From assembly GCF_019396345.1 (NCBI RefSeq), contig NZ_JAHKRM010000029.1:1-64000 (forward strand): a stretch of DNA of 64,000 nucleotides. The letters run 5' to 3'. A program made the position numbers and the translations under genes. Positions 31,970-40,486 of this stretch are shown piece after piece. The notes beneath the pieces were generated by a model. That model was given only the letters and a program-made list of their open reading frames with translations, had not been told where the DNA came from and searched no databases. Position 1 is the first letter of the stretch. The number at the start of each line of letters is the position of its first letter. This DNA is from Nonomuraea guangzhouensis. GTDB lineage: Bacteria > Actinomycetota > Actinomycetes > Streptosporangiales > Streptosporangiaceae.

Positions 31970-34900
31970 CTACCCGACCGCGTAGGCGCGGTGAATGGTC
32001 TGGCTGACGGTGCTGCCCGCGGTGTCGCTCGACGTGGCGCGCAGGGACACGAAGCCTGCCGTGCGCGGATTGGTCACCCGTGCCGTCCAGCCCGATCCCT
32101 CGGCCCTGACTGGGATGTTCTGCCAGGTCGCTCCGTCATCGACGGACATCTGCAGGCGGATGGACTTCACGGCCGCCGAGGGAGCTCCAGGGTTGCGTTC
32201 GATCCAGATCGGTAGCCGGGTGGATGATCCGGGCTTGGCGCGGTTGTACTCGTCCAGCCCCGTCGGAGCGTAGCGGACCGCTGTCAGCGCGAGCGCTTCC
32301 CGCGTCGAAGTGCTCGCCGAGCGGAACGTCCACGTTGATTCCACCTTGGTGGACAGCGTGGAGTACGGCACCTGCCTGCCGGCCGTCGCGCTGAGCGTGT
32401 ACGTGGCGGGCTCCGCGGGGAGGTCGGCGGTCAACCGGCACGCATCCGAGTCCCACAGCCCGCACTTGGTGTAGTCGACCTTGGAGATGACCTGGTCGCC
32501 CTTGGCGAGGCTGATGGTGCCGGTGGCCGCGCCGTCCATGCCGACCCGGCCGGGCACGCCCTCGGAGAGCAGCCGGGCGCCGTCGAAGGTCACCGTGTCC
32601 TTCTCCCGCCAGGCTCCCAGGGTGGCGAAGGACGGTCCGCTCACCGCGACGCCCCACGTCTGCCGGTCATCGCCGCTGCCGATGGGCTTGGCGGCTCCCA
32701 TGACCATGGACTCGCCGACCTGCAGAGCGCTGGACCACTTGTAGCCTCGCGTCCGATATTCCGTCAGCGTGCCCGGCAGCGGCACGTCCTTCGTAGGAGT
32801 CAGGAATCCGTCCGGCATGCTGTCGTCGGGGACGACCGCCGCGAAGTAGTCGCCCTTCGCGGCCGTTCCAGCACCGCGGAAGGTCGTGGTCACCTTGTCC
32901 AGGTCTTTCACCCTGGCTGTGTACGTCGGGTCTTCGGGGATGCCGTCGCGCCGTTCGTCCACCAGGTCGTAGCGGTACGGGGTAGGAGAGGCGTCCTTCT
33001 TGTGAAAATGCATCCTGGTGACGTACTTCAGTCCAGGTTGCTTGGAGGCGAGCACGAAGTACCTGGCGCTCGGATCCGGGGCGCCTCCGGACCAGCCGAG
33101 GCCCCACGAGCCGTTGATCACCCACATTTCGACCCACCCACTGGTGACGGCGGTGGGATCGTCCACGGTGAACCTGATCGGTTTGGCCTTGCGCGTGTCG
33201 AGCACCACCTCCGTATCGTGTTCGGCGACCTTCACCGGCAGGTGCGTGGTGGTCACGCGGTCGTCTTCGTAGATGTCCACGTACAGGTTCCAGTCACCGG
33301 CAGGGAGCCGGTAGGTGTCCGACGCGTCGCCGGCCAGGACCATCTGGTGGCGCTCGCCCTTGCTGTTGTAGAACTGCCCGACCGCGTCAGTGGGCCTGCC
33401 GTCGGCTCCGAGGGCGCTGACCGTCACGCCGTAGGATTCCGGCTCGGCGTACGCGGTGGCGACGGTACGGACGAGGAGGTCACCCGATCTGGCCGTGATC
33501 GTGCCCGGGTAGTCACCCGGTGTCTTGCCGGTCACATCGATTGTCACGGTGACGGATGCCGTGCCCTTGGCGGGTACGTCGACCCGCTGTGCCGAGGTGC
33601 GCAGCACGGTGCTGTCCACGGTGAGGTCCAGCGTGACCGGAGAGTCGCCGGCGTTGGTGTAGGTGATCTCCTTGGTCGCCTGTCGCTCACTGGATCCGTC
33701 CCAGCGGAAGACCGCGCCGATGTTCGCGGGAGTGGCGAAGACCTGCTGGCCGATCGCGCGAACCACGTCGACGCGCCCGGCTCCCTGGTCGAAGTGCGTG
33801 GCGCCGGCCTGCGGAGCGGCGCTGCCGATGAGCGCGGCCTTGAGCTGCGCACCGCTCCAGTCCGGGTGCCGCTGGGCGAGGATCGCCGCCGCGCCCGCGA
33901 CATGCGGCGCCGCCATGGAGGTGCCGCTGTGGGTGACGTAGAGACCGTCCGCCGTGCCCTGCGCGGCCGCCGCCGTGATGTCGACGCCGGGAGCGGTCAC
34001 GTCGGGCTTGATCGCGTGATCGCCCGATCTGGGGCCGCGGCTGGAGAAACTGGCCATCCGATCGGACTTGTCGACGGCGCCGACCGTCAGCGCCGCGTCG
34101 GCGCTGCCCGGGCTGTTGATCGAGCCGGGCGATTCGTCGTTGCCCGCCGCGATGACGAACAACACCCCGGTACGCTCCGACAAGGTGTTGACGGCCTGTT
34201 CCAACGGGTCGATGCCGGGGCTGTCGTAGCCGCCGATGCTCATGTTGACGATCTTCGCCTTGACCTCGGTGGCGGCCCACTCCATGCCCGCCAGCAATGC
34301 CGATTCGCTGGCGAATTCCCCGCCGACCTTGCCAAAGGCGATCTTCGCGCCCGGTGCGACACCCCGATACTTCTCCCCGGCGCCCGCCACGATGGAGGAG
34401 ACATGGGTGCCGTGGCCGACGTGGTCGGTGGTGTCGGGGTCGTCGGAGAAGTTCCGCGACTGCGTGACCACGTCTTTGAGATCGGGGTGGGTGGCGTCGT
34501 AACCGGAGTCCAGCACGGCGACCGTGACACCGGCTCCGGTCAGCCCCTGTTGCCACGCCTGTGGAGCTCCGATCTGCTTGACGCTCTGGTCAAGGACGAA
34601 GGGGCGCTTGCCGTCGAGCCAGATCTTCGACTTGCCCGCGGCCAGTGATCGGGCACTGCCGACCAAGCCCTGCCAGGTCTGGCCGGTCTTGGCCTTGACG
34701 ACGCTTACGCTGGCCAGTCCCAGTCCGGCCAGTTCCGTGGCGTCCTGGGTCCCGCTGAGCGCCTTCGCCGCCTTCCCCTCGGCGGACTGCACGATCAGCG
34801 GGATCTCCGCCTTCTCGGCGTCGCCGTACCTCCACGTGAGCAACTGCGTGACGTCGAACAACCGCTCGTCCAGCAGGCCCTGGGCCAGCAACCGTTTCGC

Positions 34901-35149
34901 GTCCTCCGGAATGATGTTGAGGTGGCCTTGACGGCGCTGGACATCGAAGCGGACCTTCCGGCCCGGCCCCGGCTCGATTCGGTAGCCGTTCGCCGCGACG
35001 GTCACCCGGTCGCCGGTCAGCAGTGTCACCGAACCCGACACCCCGGTCACGGGACGTACCGGCTCGGCTGCCTGCGCGGCGCTCGTGGCGCCGCCTGAGA
35101 TAAGTGATCCCGCCACGATCATGGCGAGGGTTCCGTGGGTTAAGTTCAT
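31970..35149 (-). CDS. Secreted S8-family (subtilisin-like) serine protease
   Basis: A 1059-aa protease. It has a signal peptide (about residues 1-28, ending TSAAQAAEP) and a propeptide to about 190. The catalytic domain shows D214 (VAVLDSGYDATHPDL), H246 (HVGHGTHVSSIVAG) and S411 (HSGTSMAAPHVAGA); the oxyanion Asn is in VIAAGNDES. About 550 C-terminal residues form beta-rich domains that probably bind polymer or substrate. It should digest extracellular protein for nutrition or development. Length is well above a simple subtilisin. A perfect terminator hairpin follows. Confidence 0.93.
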   Translation of the reverse strand: MNLTHGTLAMIVAGSLISGGATSAAQAAEPVRPVTGVSGSVTLLTGDRVTVAANGYRIEPGPGRKVRFDVQRRQGHLNIIPEDAKRLLAQGLLDERLFDVTQLLTWRYGDAEKAEIPLIVQSAEGKAAKALSGTQDATELAGLGLASVSVVKAKTGQTWQGLVGSARSLAAGKSKIWLDGKRPFVLDQSVKQIGAPQAWQQGLTGAGVTVAVLDSGYDATHPDLKDVVTQSRNFSDDPDTTDHVGHGTHVSSIVAGAGEKYRGVAPGAKIAFGKVGGEFASESALLAGMEWAATEVKAKIVNMSIGGYDSPGIDPLEQAVNTLSERTGVLFVIAAGNDESPGSINSPGSADAALTVGAVDKSDRMASFSSRGPRSGDHAIKPDVTAPGVDITAAAAQGTADGLYVTHSGTSMAAPHVAGAAAILAQRHPDWSGAQLKAALIGSAAPQAGATHFDQGAGRVDVVRAIGQQVFATPANIGAVFRWDGSSERQATKEITYTNAGDSPVTLDLTVDSTVLRTSAQRVDVPAKGTASVTVTIDVTGKTPGDYPGTITARSGDLLVRTVATAYAEPESYGVTVSALGADGRPTDAVGQFYNSKGERHQMVLAGDASDTYRLPAGDWNLYVDIYEDDRVTTTHLPVKVAEHDTEVVLDTRKAKPIRFTVDDPTAVTSGWVEMWVINGSWGLGWSGGAPDPSARYFVLASKQPGLKYVTRMHFHKKDASPTPYRYDLVDERRDGIPEDPTYTARVKDLDKVTTTFRGAGTAAKGDYFAAVVPDDSMPDGFLTPTKDVPLPGTLTEYRTRGYKWSSALQVGESMVMGAAKPIGSGDDRQTWGVAVSGPSFATLGAWREKDTVTFDGARLLSEGVPGRVGMDGAATGTISLAKGDQVISKVDYTKCGLWDSDACRLTADLPAEPATYTLSATAGRQVPYSTLSTKVESTWTFRSASTSTREALALTAVRYAPTGLDEYNRAKPGSSTRLPIWIERNPGAPSAAVKSIRLQMSVDDGATWQNIPVRAEGSGWTARVTNPRTAGFVSLRATSSDTAGSTVSQTIHRAYAVG

Positions 35150-35236
35150 CTGCTCTCTCGTCGTCGATGGTTACTGCCTGGTCTCCGGTACGGCTGAGCG
35201 CTGATGGCCAGGGAAGCGGCCCGGCCGTACCGGTGG

Positions 35237-36232
35237 TCAGCAGGGGATCTTGGAGGTGGCGGCGTTCGCCGACAGCCGGGGGAGCCCGTCGGCCACGTTC
35301 ACGGCGACCAGGGCGCTGGAGTTGACGGTGATCAGCCGGAGCTTCGGGTTGTTCGCCGTCTTCTCGTCAAGGTCGAGTCCCGCGACGGCGAACTTCTTCG
35401 GGTCGAGCACCTCGAAGCGCTCGCCGAGGTAGCGGTAGGTCTCGCGATCGAAGATCATGATGCTGCGGGCGCCGTTCTTCTCCAGCGTGACCCCGATGCC
35501 GGGACGGCCGATGGCGTCGACCGTCTCGGGGATCAGCTTGATGCCCTTGACCTCGGCGGCGATCTTGTAGAGCTCCGGGGTCACGCTCGGCCGGACCGCG
35601 GCGGCGCGGATCAACATGCTGACCGTGTTCCAGATGTCGGGCCCCCCGGCGGCGACCTTCTTGCGCATTTGGTCAGGGGTGATGCCGGCCATGCCGGCGT
35701 AGGTCAGCTCGCCGCTGGGTGCCTGCTCGCAGTCGGTCTTGAAGAAGCTGTCGCTCACCTCGGTCGTGTGGGGGAACGTGGCGCGTGGCATTCCCGGCAC
35801 GTCCGCCCGGCTGGTTTCGCGCTCACGCAGCAACCACGGCTTGGGGCCTGCGGCGGGTTCCCAGCGCTCCTGCATGCGGTTGACCAGTTCGCCTTTGCCG
35901 TTCTGGACCTGAATCTGTTGCTGCTGGAAGAGGGTGTGGACATACTGGTCCGGCCCGGGCGTGAGGTCGCGCTGCTCCTGTGCCGCTTCGGCCGCCTGCC
36001 GCAGCACCTCCTGTGCGCTGGCCGGCGCCGCGCCCTGCAGGAATATGACCGTGCCCGCCGTCACCGCCGTCACCGCCACACCGGCCACCGCCAGCCGTAG
36101 CGATCCTGCGAATCGGCGGGTAGGCGGCCGCCGCGCCTCCTCCAGCAGGGACGCGCGCAGGGGTGCCAGGTGCTGCCGGTCCGGTTCGAGCTTGTCTGCC
36201 AAGAGCTGCTTGACCTGGGTCATTTCATCCAT
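35237..36232 (-). CDS. CU044_5270-family membrane protein, partner of ECF sigma factor
   Basis: A 331-aa protein with a cytoplasmic N-terminus, one membrane segment (about residues 45-67, LRLAVAGVAVTAVTAGTVIFL) and a long extracytoplasmic part. The pattern matches the CU044_5270 family, common in Streptosporangiales and almost always encoded next to an ECF sigma factor, where it is assumed to act as sensor or anti-sigma partner. Its ATG overlaps the sigma gene stop by 8 nt (ATGGATGA). The C-terminal Cys (SKIPC) may form a disulfide. Confidence 0.85.
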   Translation of the reverse strand: MDEMTQVKQLLADKLEPDRQHLAPLRASLLEEARRPPTRRFAGSLRLAVAGVAVTAVTAGTVIFLQGAAPASAQEVLRQAAEAAQEQRDLTPGPDQYVHTLFQQQQIQVQNGKGELVNRMQERWEPAAGPKPWLLRERETSRADVPGMPRATFPHTTEVSDSFFKTDCEQAPSGELTYAGMAGITPDQMRKKVAAGGPDIWNTVSMLIRAAAVRPSVTPELYKIAAEVKGIKLIPETVDAIGRPGIGVTLEKNGARSIMIFDRETYRYLGERFEVLDPKKFAVAGLDLDEKTANNPKLRLITVNSSALVAVNVADGLPRLSANAATSKIPC

Positions 36233-36785
36233 GGTTTGCCTCCAACGCTGTTCGGACCTGGGTTCTCGCCCGATTGAGCCGCGAGCGCACCGTGCCGACC
36301 GGGATGGACAGCGCTCTGGCCGTCTCCTCGTAGGTGAACTCCGCCCACGCCACCAGCAGCAGCACGTCGCGATCGCCCGGCTTGAGCCCGGCGATCGCCG
36401 AGACCAGCGGGCGGTTCACCGCCAGCGTCGTCACCCCGTCCTCCACCAGCCCGGCCGACGTCGGCCGGGCGCCGTCGAGCATGGTCGCCTGGTAGTGCGA
36501 CAGCTCGGTACGGCGGCGATGGCGAATGACGTTGGTCGCGATGCCGTACAACCAGGGGCGAGCGTCGCCGTACCCGGAGTTGTAGCGGCGCCGATGCTGG
36601 AAGGCGGTCAGAAAGGTCTCCGAGACGACGTCGTCGGCAGCCTCGTCGCCGAGCCGTCGGGAGGCGAAGCGATGGAGCGCCGGGGCGTATCGGTCGAAGA
36701 TCTCGGCGAAGACCTCCGGCTCGAGCAACGACCGGCTCATCAGGGCCGCATCCGCGCTCCCTGCGGTCGCTGTTGATCCCTCCAT
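36225..36785 (-). CDS. ECF-type RNA polymerase sigma factor
   Basis: A 186-aa sigma-70 factor of the ECF class. Region 2 reads FAEIFDRYAPALHRFASRRL and DVVSETFLTAFQHRRRY (binding RNA polymerase and the -10 element); region 4 reads LLLVAWAEFTYEETARALSI and PVGTVRSRLNRARTQVR (the -35 HTH). ATG 36785 has AAAGG 6 nt upstream and is preferred over ATG 36800. It is translationally coupled to the membrane protein gene, which probably controls its activity. Confidence 0.92.
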   Translation of the reverse strand: MEGSTATAGSADAALMSRSLLEPEVFAEIFDRYAPALHRFASRRLGDEAADDVVSETFLTAFQHRRRYNSGYGDARPWLYGIATNVIRHRRRTELSHYQATMLDGARPTSAGLVEDGVTTLAVNRPLVSAIAGLKPGDRDVLLLVAWAEFTYEETARALSIPVGTVRSRLNRARTQVRTALEANHG

Positions 36786-36956
36786 AGGCAGCCTTTCCAT
36801 GCGAATTCGGGAACACCCGTACTTGACGTGAGACGTTCAGATGGTTCACGAAGCCGGGGAATCGGAGGGCTGCAGTACGCGTGATCCAGGTAATTCGCGT
36901 AAAGGGTGAGATAAGCGGTGATTGCCCAAGGGCGGAAAGGGGAGGAGACGCAGAGC

Positions 36957-37628
36957 ATGCCCCCTGGGGAAGGGGAGACCGTGGACATCGCGGAAGCCGG
37001 GGTGCGGATCCCGGTCGGTGACGTGGCGCTGGACGCCGACGTCGCCGTGCCCGGTGAGCCGCGCGGGGTGGTGCTGTTCGCGCACGGCAGCGGCAGCGGC
37101 CGGCACAGCCCGCGCAACCGCTACGTCGCGGCGCAGCTCCAGGCCGCCGGTCTGGTCACCGTGCTGGCCGACCTGCTGACCGCGGCGGAGGAACGGCGCG
37201 ACGCCGTGACCGGTGAGCTCAGGTTCGACATCGGCCTGCTCGCCGGCCGCGTGGCCGCGCTGACCGACTGGGCCGGGGGCGACTCCAGGACCGCGGGCCT
37301 CGGCATCGGGCTCTTCGGCGCCAGCACCGGCGCCGCCGCGGCCCTGGTCGCCGCGGCGGAGCGGCCCGATGTGGTGCGTACCGTCGTCTCCCGAGGGGGT
37401 CGGCCCGATCTGGCCGGCGACTTTCTCGCCGAGGTGCGCCAATCCACCCTGCTCATCGTCGGCGGCGACGACGCGGTGGTCATCGACCTCAACCGCTGGG
37501 CGCGGCAGCGGCTGCCCGGCGAGGTCCGGCTGGAGATCGTGGCGGGCGCGTCACACCTGTTCGCGGAGCCCGGCACGCTGGAGGAGGTGGCCCGCCTGGC
37601 CACGGACTGGTTCGTCACCCACCTGTGA
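36957..37628 (+). CDS. Dienelactone-hydrolase-like alpha/beta hydrolase
   Basis: A 223-aa alpha/beta hydrolase. The nucleophile elbow G-A-S-T-G is visible in GLGIGLFGASTGAAAALVAA, an oxyanion region is at VVLFAHGSGSGRHSPRNRYV, and a His-containing end (VAGASHLFAEPGTLEEVA) supplies the triad His. Members act on small esters or lactones. ATG 36957 is chosen because GGGGAGGAG lies upstream; GTG 36918 is in frame without a clear site. It converges on the TetR gene across a terminator. Confidence 0.85.
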   Translation: MPPGEGETVDIAEAGVRIPVGDVALDADVAVPGEPRGVVLFAHGSGSGRHSPRNRYVAAQLQAAGLVTVLADLLTAAEERRDAVTGELRFDIGLLAGRVAALTDWAGGDSRTAGLGIGLFGASTGAAAALVAAAERPDVVRTVVSRGGRPDLAGDFLAEVRQSTLLIVGGDDAVVIDLNRWARQRLPGEVRLEIVAGASHLFAEPGTLEEVARLATDWFVTHL

Positions 37629-37654
37629 AAGCCCGCCCCTGTGAAAGCCCGCTG

Positions 37655-37687
37655 GCATGGCCGAGCTCGGCGTGCTCGGCTATGCCG
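37655..37687. terminator. Bidirectional terminator hairpin
   Basis: GGCAT-g-GCCGAGC with GCTCGGC-t-ATGCC forms an interrupted 12-bp stem over a seven-base loop, lying between the convergent hydrolase and TetR genes and overlapping the TetR stop. A 15-bp direct repeat (CCTGTGAAAGCCCGC) precedes it at about 37623. Confidence 0.6.
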
Positions 37688-38237
37688 GGGCGGGGCCGGT
37701 GAGATAGCGCTGGATCGTCGGGCCGAGCCAGGCGACCGTCTCGTCGCCGGACATCTGCCGCGCGGGCGGGAAGGCGAGGATGTACCGCACCAGCGCGATG
37801 CCCAGAATCTGGGCGCCGACCAGCGCGGCGCGGGTCGGCGTCTGCTCGGGGTCGCCGGTCAGCCTGACGACCAGCGGGGCGAGTTGCTCGGCGAAGATGG
37901 CGCGCATGCGTTCGGCGACGGCCTCGTTGGTGACAGCGGTACGCAGGAGCGCCTGAAGCGCGTCGTCGGCCTCCCAGCGGTCGAGGAAATGGCGCACCAG
38001 GGCGGCGCCCACCTGCTCACGGTCGATGCCGGTCAGATCGGGCAGGCGCAGGTCGAACTCGGCCGCCACGGCGAACAGCTTCTCCTTGTTGCCGAAGTAC
38101 CGCATGACCATCGCGGGGTCGATCCGCGCGTCGGTGGCGATGGCCCGGATCGTCGCCCGCTCATAGCCGTCCGCGGCGAAGCGCTCGCGGGCCGCGGCCA
38201 GGATGAGCGCCTTGGTCTGCTCCGAAGATCTCCTCAT
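37680..38237 (-). CDS. TetR-family transcriptional regulator
   Basis: A 185-aa repressor. The N-terminal TetR helix-turn-helix reads ILAAARERFAADGYERATIR and PAMVMRYFGNKEKLFAVAAE; the C-terminal two thirds is a helical ligand-binding domain of the TetR_C type (LALVRYILAFPPARQMSGDE). ATG 38237 is preferred over longer starts because the upstream stretch overlaps the operator region. It is divergent from a FAD monooxygenase, which it likely represses through three related palindromes in the shared promoter region. Confidence 0.9.
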   Translation of the reverse strand: MRRSSEQTKALILAAARERFAADGYERATIRAIATDARIDPAMVMRYFGNKEKLFAVAAEFDLRLPDLTGIDREQVGAALVRHFLDRWEADDALQALLRTAVTNEAVAERMRAIFAEQLAPLVVRLTGDPEQTPTRAALVGAQILGIALVRYILAFPPARQMSGDETVAWLGPTIQRYLTGPAPA

Positions 38238-38239
38238 GT

Positions 38240-38308
38240 CAACAAGTGTAGGCCAACACCTGTTGACATCCAATTCGCCCGCGGTTAGCTTTATGCCAAC
38301 AAGCGTTG
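38240..38308. promoter_or_regulatory. Three CAACA-NN-TGTTG-type operators of the TetR regulator
   Basis: Related 12-bp palindromic sites: CAACAAGTGTAG (38240-38251), CAACACCTGTTG (38254-38265) and CAACAAGCGTTG (38297-38308). The second and third are near-perfect dyads; the first and second are 14 bases apart centre to centre. They cover the promoter space of the divergent TetR and monooxygenase genes. Confidence 0.75.
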
Positions 38309-38322
38309 ACCAAGGAGGAGCA

Positions 38323-39459
38323 ATGGATGCGGACGTACTGATCGTTGGGGCCGGCCCCGTCGGGCTCACCGCGGCGATCGTCCTGACCCAGCAGGGTCAC
38401 CAGGTCACGATCGTGGACACGCAGGCCGAGAGCCTCAACACCTCCAGAGCCGCCGTCGTGCACCCGCGTACCCTCGAACTGCTCAAGCCGTACGGCGTGG
38501 TGCCGGCGATGACCGCGCACGGCCTCCACATCCCGCGCTTCACCATCCGCGACCGGGACCGCGTGCTCGTCCCGGTGCCGTTCGACGGCCTGGACACGCC
38601 CTTCCCCTACACCCTGATGATCTCCCAGGCGGACACCGAGGCGTTCCTCCTGGCCAGGCTGGCGGAGCTCGGCGGCAAGGTGCTGCGTCCCGTCACGGTG
38701 ACCGGCATCGAGCAGGACGCCGAAGGCGTCACCGCCACCCTCGACGACGGGCGGCGGATCCGTGCCGCCTACCTGATCGGCGCCGACGGCATGCACAGCA
38801 TGGTCCGGGAGAGCGCCGGGATCGCCTTCGACGGGGGCGCCTATGAGGAGTCGTTCACGCTCGCCGACGTGCGCCTTTCCGGTGGTGTTCCGCAGGACGA
38901 GGTCATCCTCTACTTCTCGCCCGCGGGGCTGGTCGTCGTCGCGCCGCTGCCCGGCGGGTCCTACCGGATCGTCGCCACGGTGGACCAGGCGCCCCAGCGG
39001 CCCGATGTCGCGTTCGTGCAGCGGCTGCTGGACGAACGCGGGCCCGAGGCCGAGCCCGCCGTCGTGCACGAGGTCATCTGGGGCTCTCGCTTCCGCGTGC
39101 ACCACCGCATCGCCGGCACCTACCGCAAGGACCGCGTCCTGCTGGCCGGCGACGCCGCGCACGTCCACTCTCCCGCCGGCGGCCAGGGCATGAACCTCGG
39201 CATCGACGACGCCGTCTCCCTGGGTGAGGCCCTCTCCCGCGTGCTGCGGGGCGCCTCGCCCGACCTGCTCGACGGCTACGCCACCGGCCGGCGGCCGCAG
39301 GCCGAGAAGGTGGTCGCCCTCGCCGGCACGCTCACCGCACTGGCCACGGCCGCGTCCGGAATGCGGCTGCTACGGAATCTGGTCCTGAGGCTGGCGGGGA
39401 AGATCCCCGCCGTTCGGCACCGTCTGGCCTGGCAGCTGTCCGGCCTCAATCGCCGCTGA
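38323..39459 (+). CDS. FAD-dependent monooxygenase (PheA/TfdB type)
   Basis: A 378-aa flavoprotein. It has the N-terminal Rossmann motif VLIVGAGPVGLTAAIVLTQQ, the class signature YLIGADGMHSMVRE and the second FAD motif LLAGDAAHVHSPAGGQGMNL. These enzymes hydroxylate phenols, polyketides or antibiotics (as in rifampicin monooxygenases) with NAD(P)H and O2. ATG 38323 follows GGAGGAG. Divergence from a TetR repressor with operators in between suggests induction by the substrate. It is shorter than PheA because the C-terminal thioredoxin-like domain is missing. Confidence 0.9.
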   Translation: MDADVLIVGAGPVGLTAAIVLTQQGHQVTIVDTQAESLNTSRAAVVHPRTLELLKPYGVVPAMTAHGLHIPRFTIRDRDRVLVPVPFDGLDTPFPYTLMISQADTEAFLLARLAELGGKVLRPVTVTGIEQDAEGVTATLDDGRRIRAAYLIGADGMHSMVRESAGIAFDGGAYEESFTLADVRLSGGVPQDEVILYFSPAGLVVVAPLPGGSYRIVATVDQAPQRPDVAFVQRLLDERGPEAEPAVVHEVIWGSRFRVHHRIAGTYRKDRVLLAGDAAHVHSPAGGQGMNLGIDDAVSLGEALSRVLRGASPDLLDGYATGRRPQAEKVVALAGTLTALATAASGMRLLRNLVLRLAGKIPAVRHRLAWQLSGLNRR

Positions 39460-40486
39460 GCTCGCCCAGCCGCAGCATCACCTTGCTGCTGCCGCTCGCC
39501 GGGTCGGCGGCGACGGCGAGGGCCTCGGCGGCCTGGTCGAGGGCGAAGCGGTGGCTGATGATCGGGGAGACGTCGAGGCCGTCCCGCATCGCGTCCAGGG
39601 CCTCGTCGATCTCCTCGGCGAAGCGGTACGAGCCGATCCAGGTGATCTCCCTGGTCACCAGGTCGCCGAGGGCTGAGAGAGCGGGCGTGCCGGGGAGGTT
39701 GCCGACCTGGACGAGGGTGCCGCCGCGGGCCGTCGCCCGCAGGACGGAGCCGAGCGCGGCCGGTACACCTGAGGCCTCGAAGACCAGCTCGACATCCTGG
39801 GGGAGCGCCGCGCCGCCGCTGACGTCGAGAGTCTCGTCCGCGCCCATGGCCCGGGCGACGGCGAGTGAGGTCTTGGCGATGTCCGTGGCGATGACCGTGG
39901 CCGCTCCCCGGTGTTTCGCGGCGGCCACGACCAGTGAGCCGATCGAGCCGGTGCCGTTGACCAGCACGGTCTTCCCACGCAGGTCTCCGGCCCGGGACAC
40001 GGCGTGCATCGCCACGGCCAGGGGCTCGGCGAGGGCGCCATGCTCGGTGCCGACGCCTTCGGGCAGCGGCCGGATCTGGGCCGCGCGGACCACGCGGTAC
40101 TCGCTGAAAACGCCGTCGGTGTGGGGATCGAAGGCGGCCGAGCCGAAGTAGCGGATGCGGGGGTAGAGGTTCGTACGGCCGGCGAGCCGGTCGGGCAGGC
40201 GGCCGTCACCGATCAGCTCGGCCGGGTGCACGGTGACCGGCTGGCCCACCGCGAGACCGCGGACACCCGTGCCGAGGCCGGCGATCCGGCCGGCGACCTC
40301 GTGCCCGAGCACCAGCGGATGCTTGAGTACGGCGGTCCCGGAGGCCCCGTGCTTCCAGTACGTGATGTCGGAGCCGCAGATCCCGCCCCATTCCATGGTG
40401 AGGAGGACCTCTCCTTCGCCAGGCACCGGATCGGGGCGTTCGTCGATCCGGAGGTCGCCGGGGCCGTGCACGACGACGGACTTCAT
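39446..40486 (-). CDS. L-idonate-5-dehydrogenase-like zinc alcohol dehydrogenase
   Basis: A 346-aa MDR-family enzyme. Catalytic-zinc ligands are seen in EWGGICGSDITYWKHGASG and LVLGHEVAG; the NAD(P) fold has LVNGTGSIGSLVVAAAKH and TVIATDIAKTSLAVARA. The ICGSD(I/L)xY signature is characteristic of L-idonate/sorbitol dehydrogenases. Unusually, the usual four-Cys structural-zinc loop is missing: the segment after HPAELIG lacks cysteines. It probably oxidises a sugar acid or polyol. ATG 40486 overlaps the permease stop by ATGA. Last gene of the mannonate-type operon. Confidence 0.85.
   Translation of the reverse strand: MKSVVVHGPGDLRIDERPDPVPGEGEVLLTMEWGGICGSDITYWKHGASGTAVLKHPLVLGHEVAGRIAGLGTGVRGLAVGQPVTVHPAELIGDGRLPDRLAGRTNLYPRIRYFGSAAFDPHTDGVFSEYRVVRAAQIRPLPEGVGTEHGALAEPLAVAMHAVSRAGDLRGKTVLVNGTGSIGSLVVAAAKHRGAATVIATDIAKTSLAVARAMGADETLDVSGGAALPQDVELVFEASGVPAALGSVLRATARGGTLVQVGNLPGTPALSALGDLVTREITWIGSYRFAEEIDEALDAMRDGLDVSPIISHRFALDQAAEALAVAADPASGSSKVMLRLGELSGD

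Noticed and set aside
33002..34648. Long plus-strand reading frame (548 codons) antisense to the protease
   Set aside because: It is a GC-driven shadow of the subtilase gene: no ribosome site, Arg/Gly/Val-rich text and no domain, while the other strand shows a full catalytic triad.
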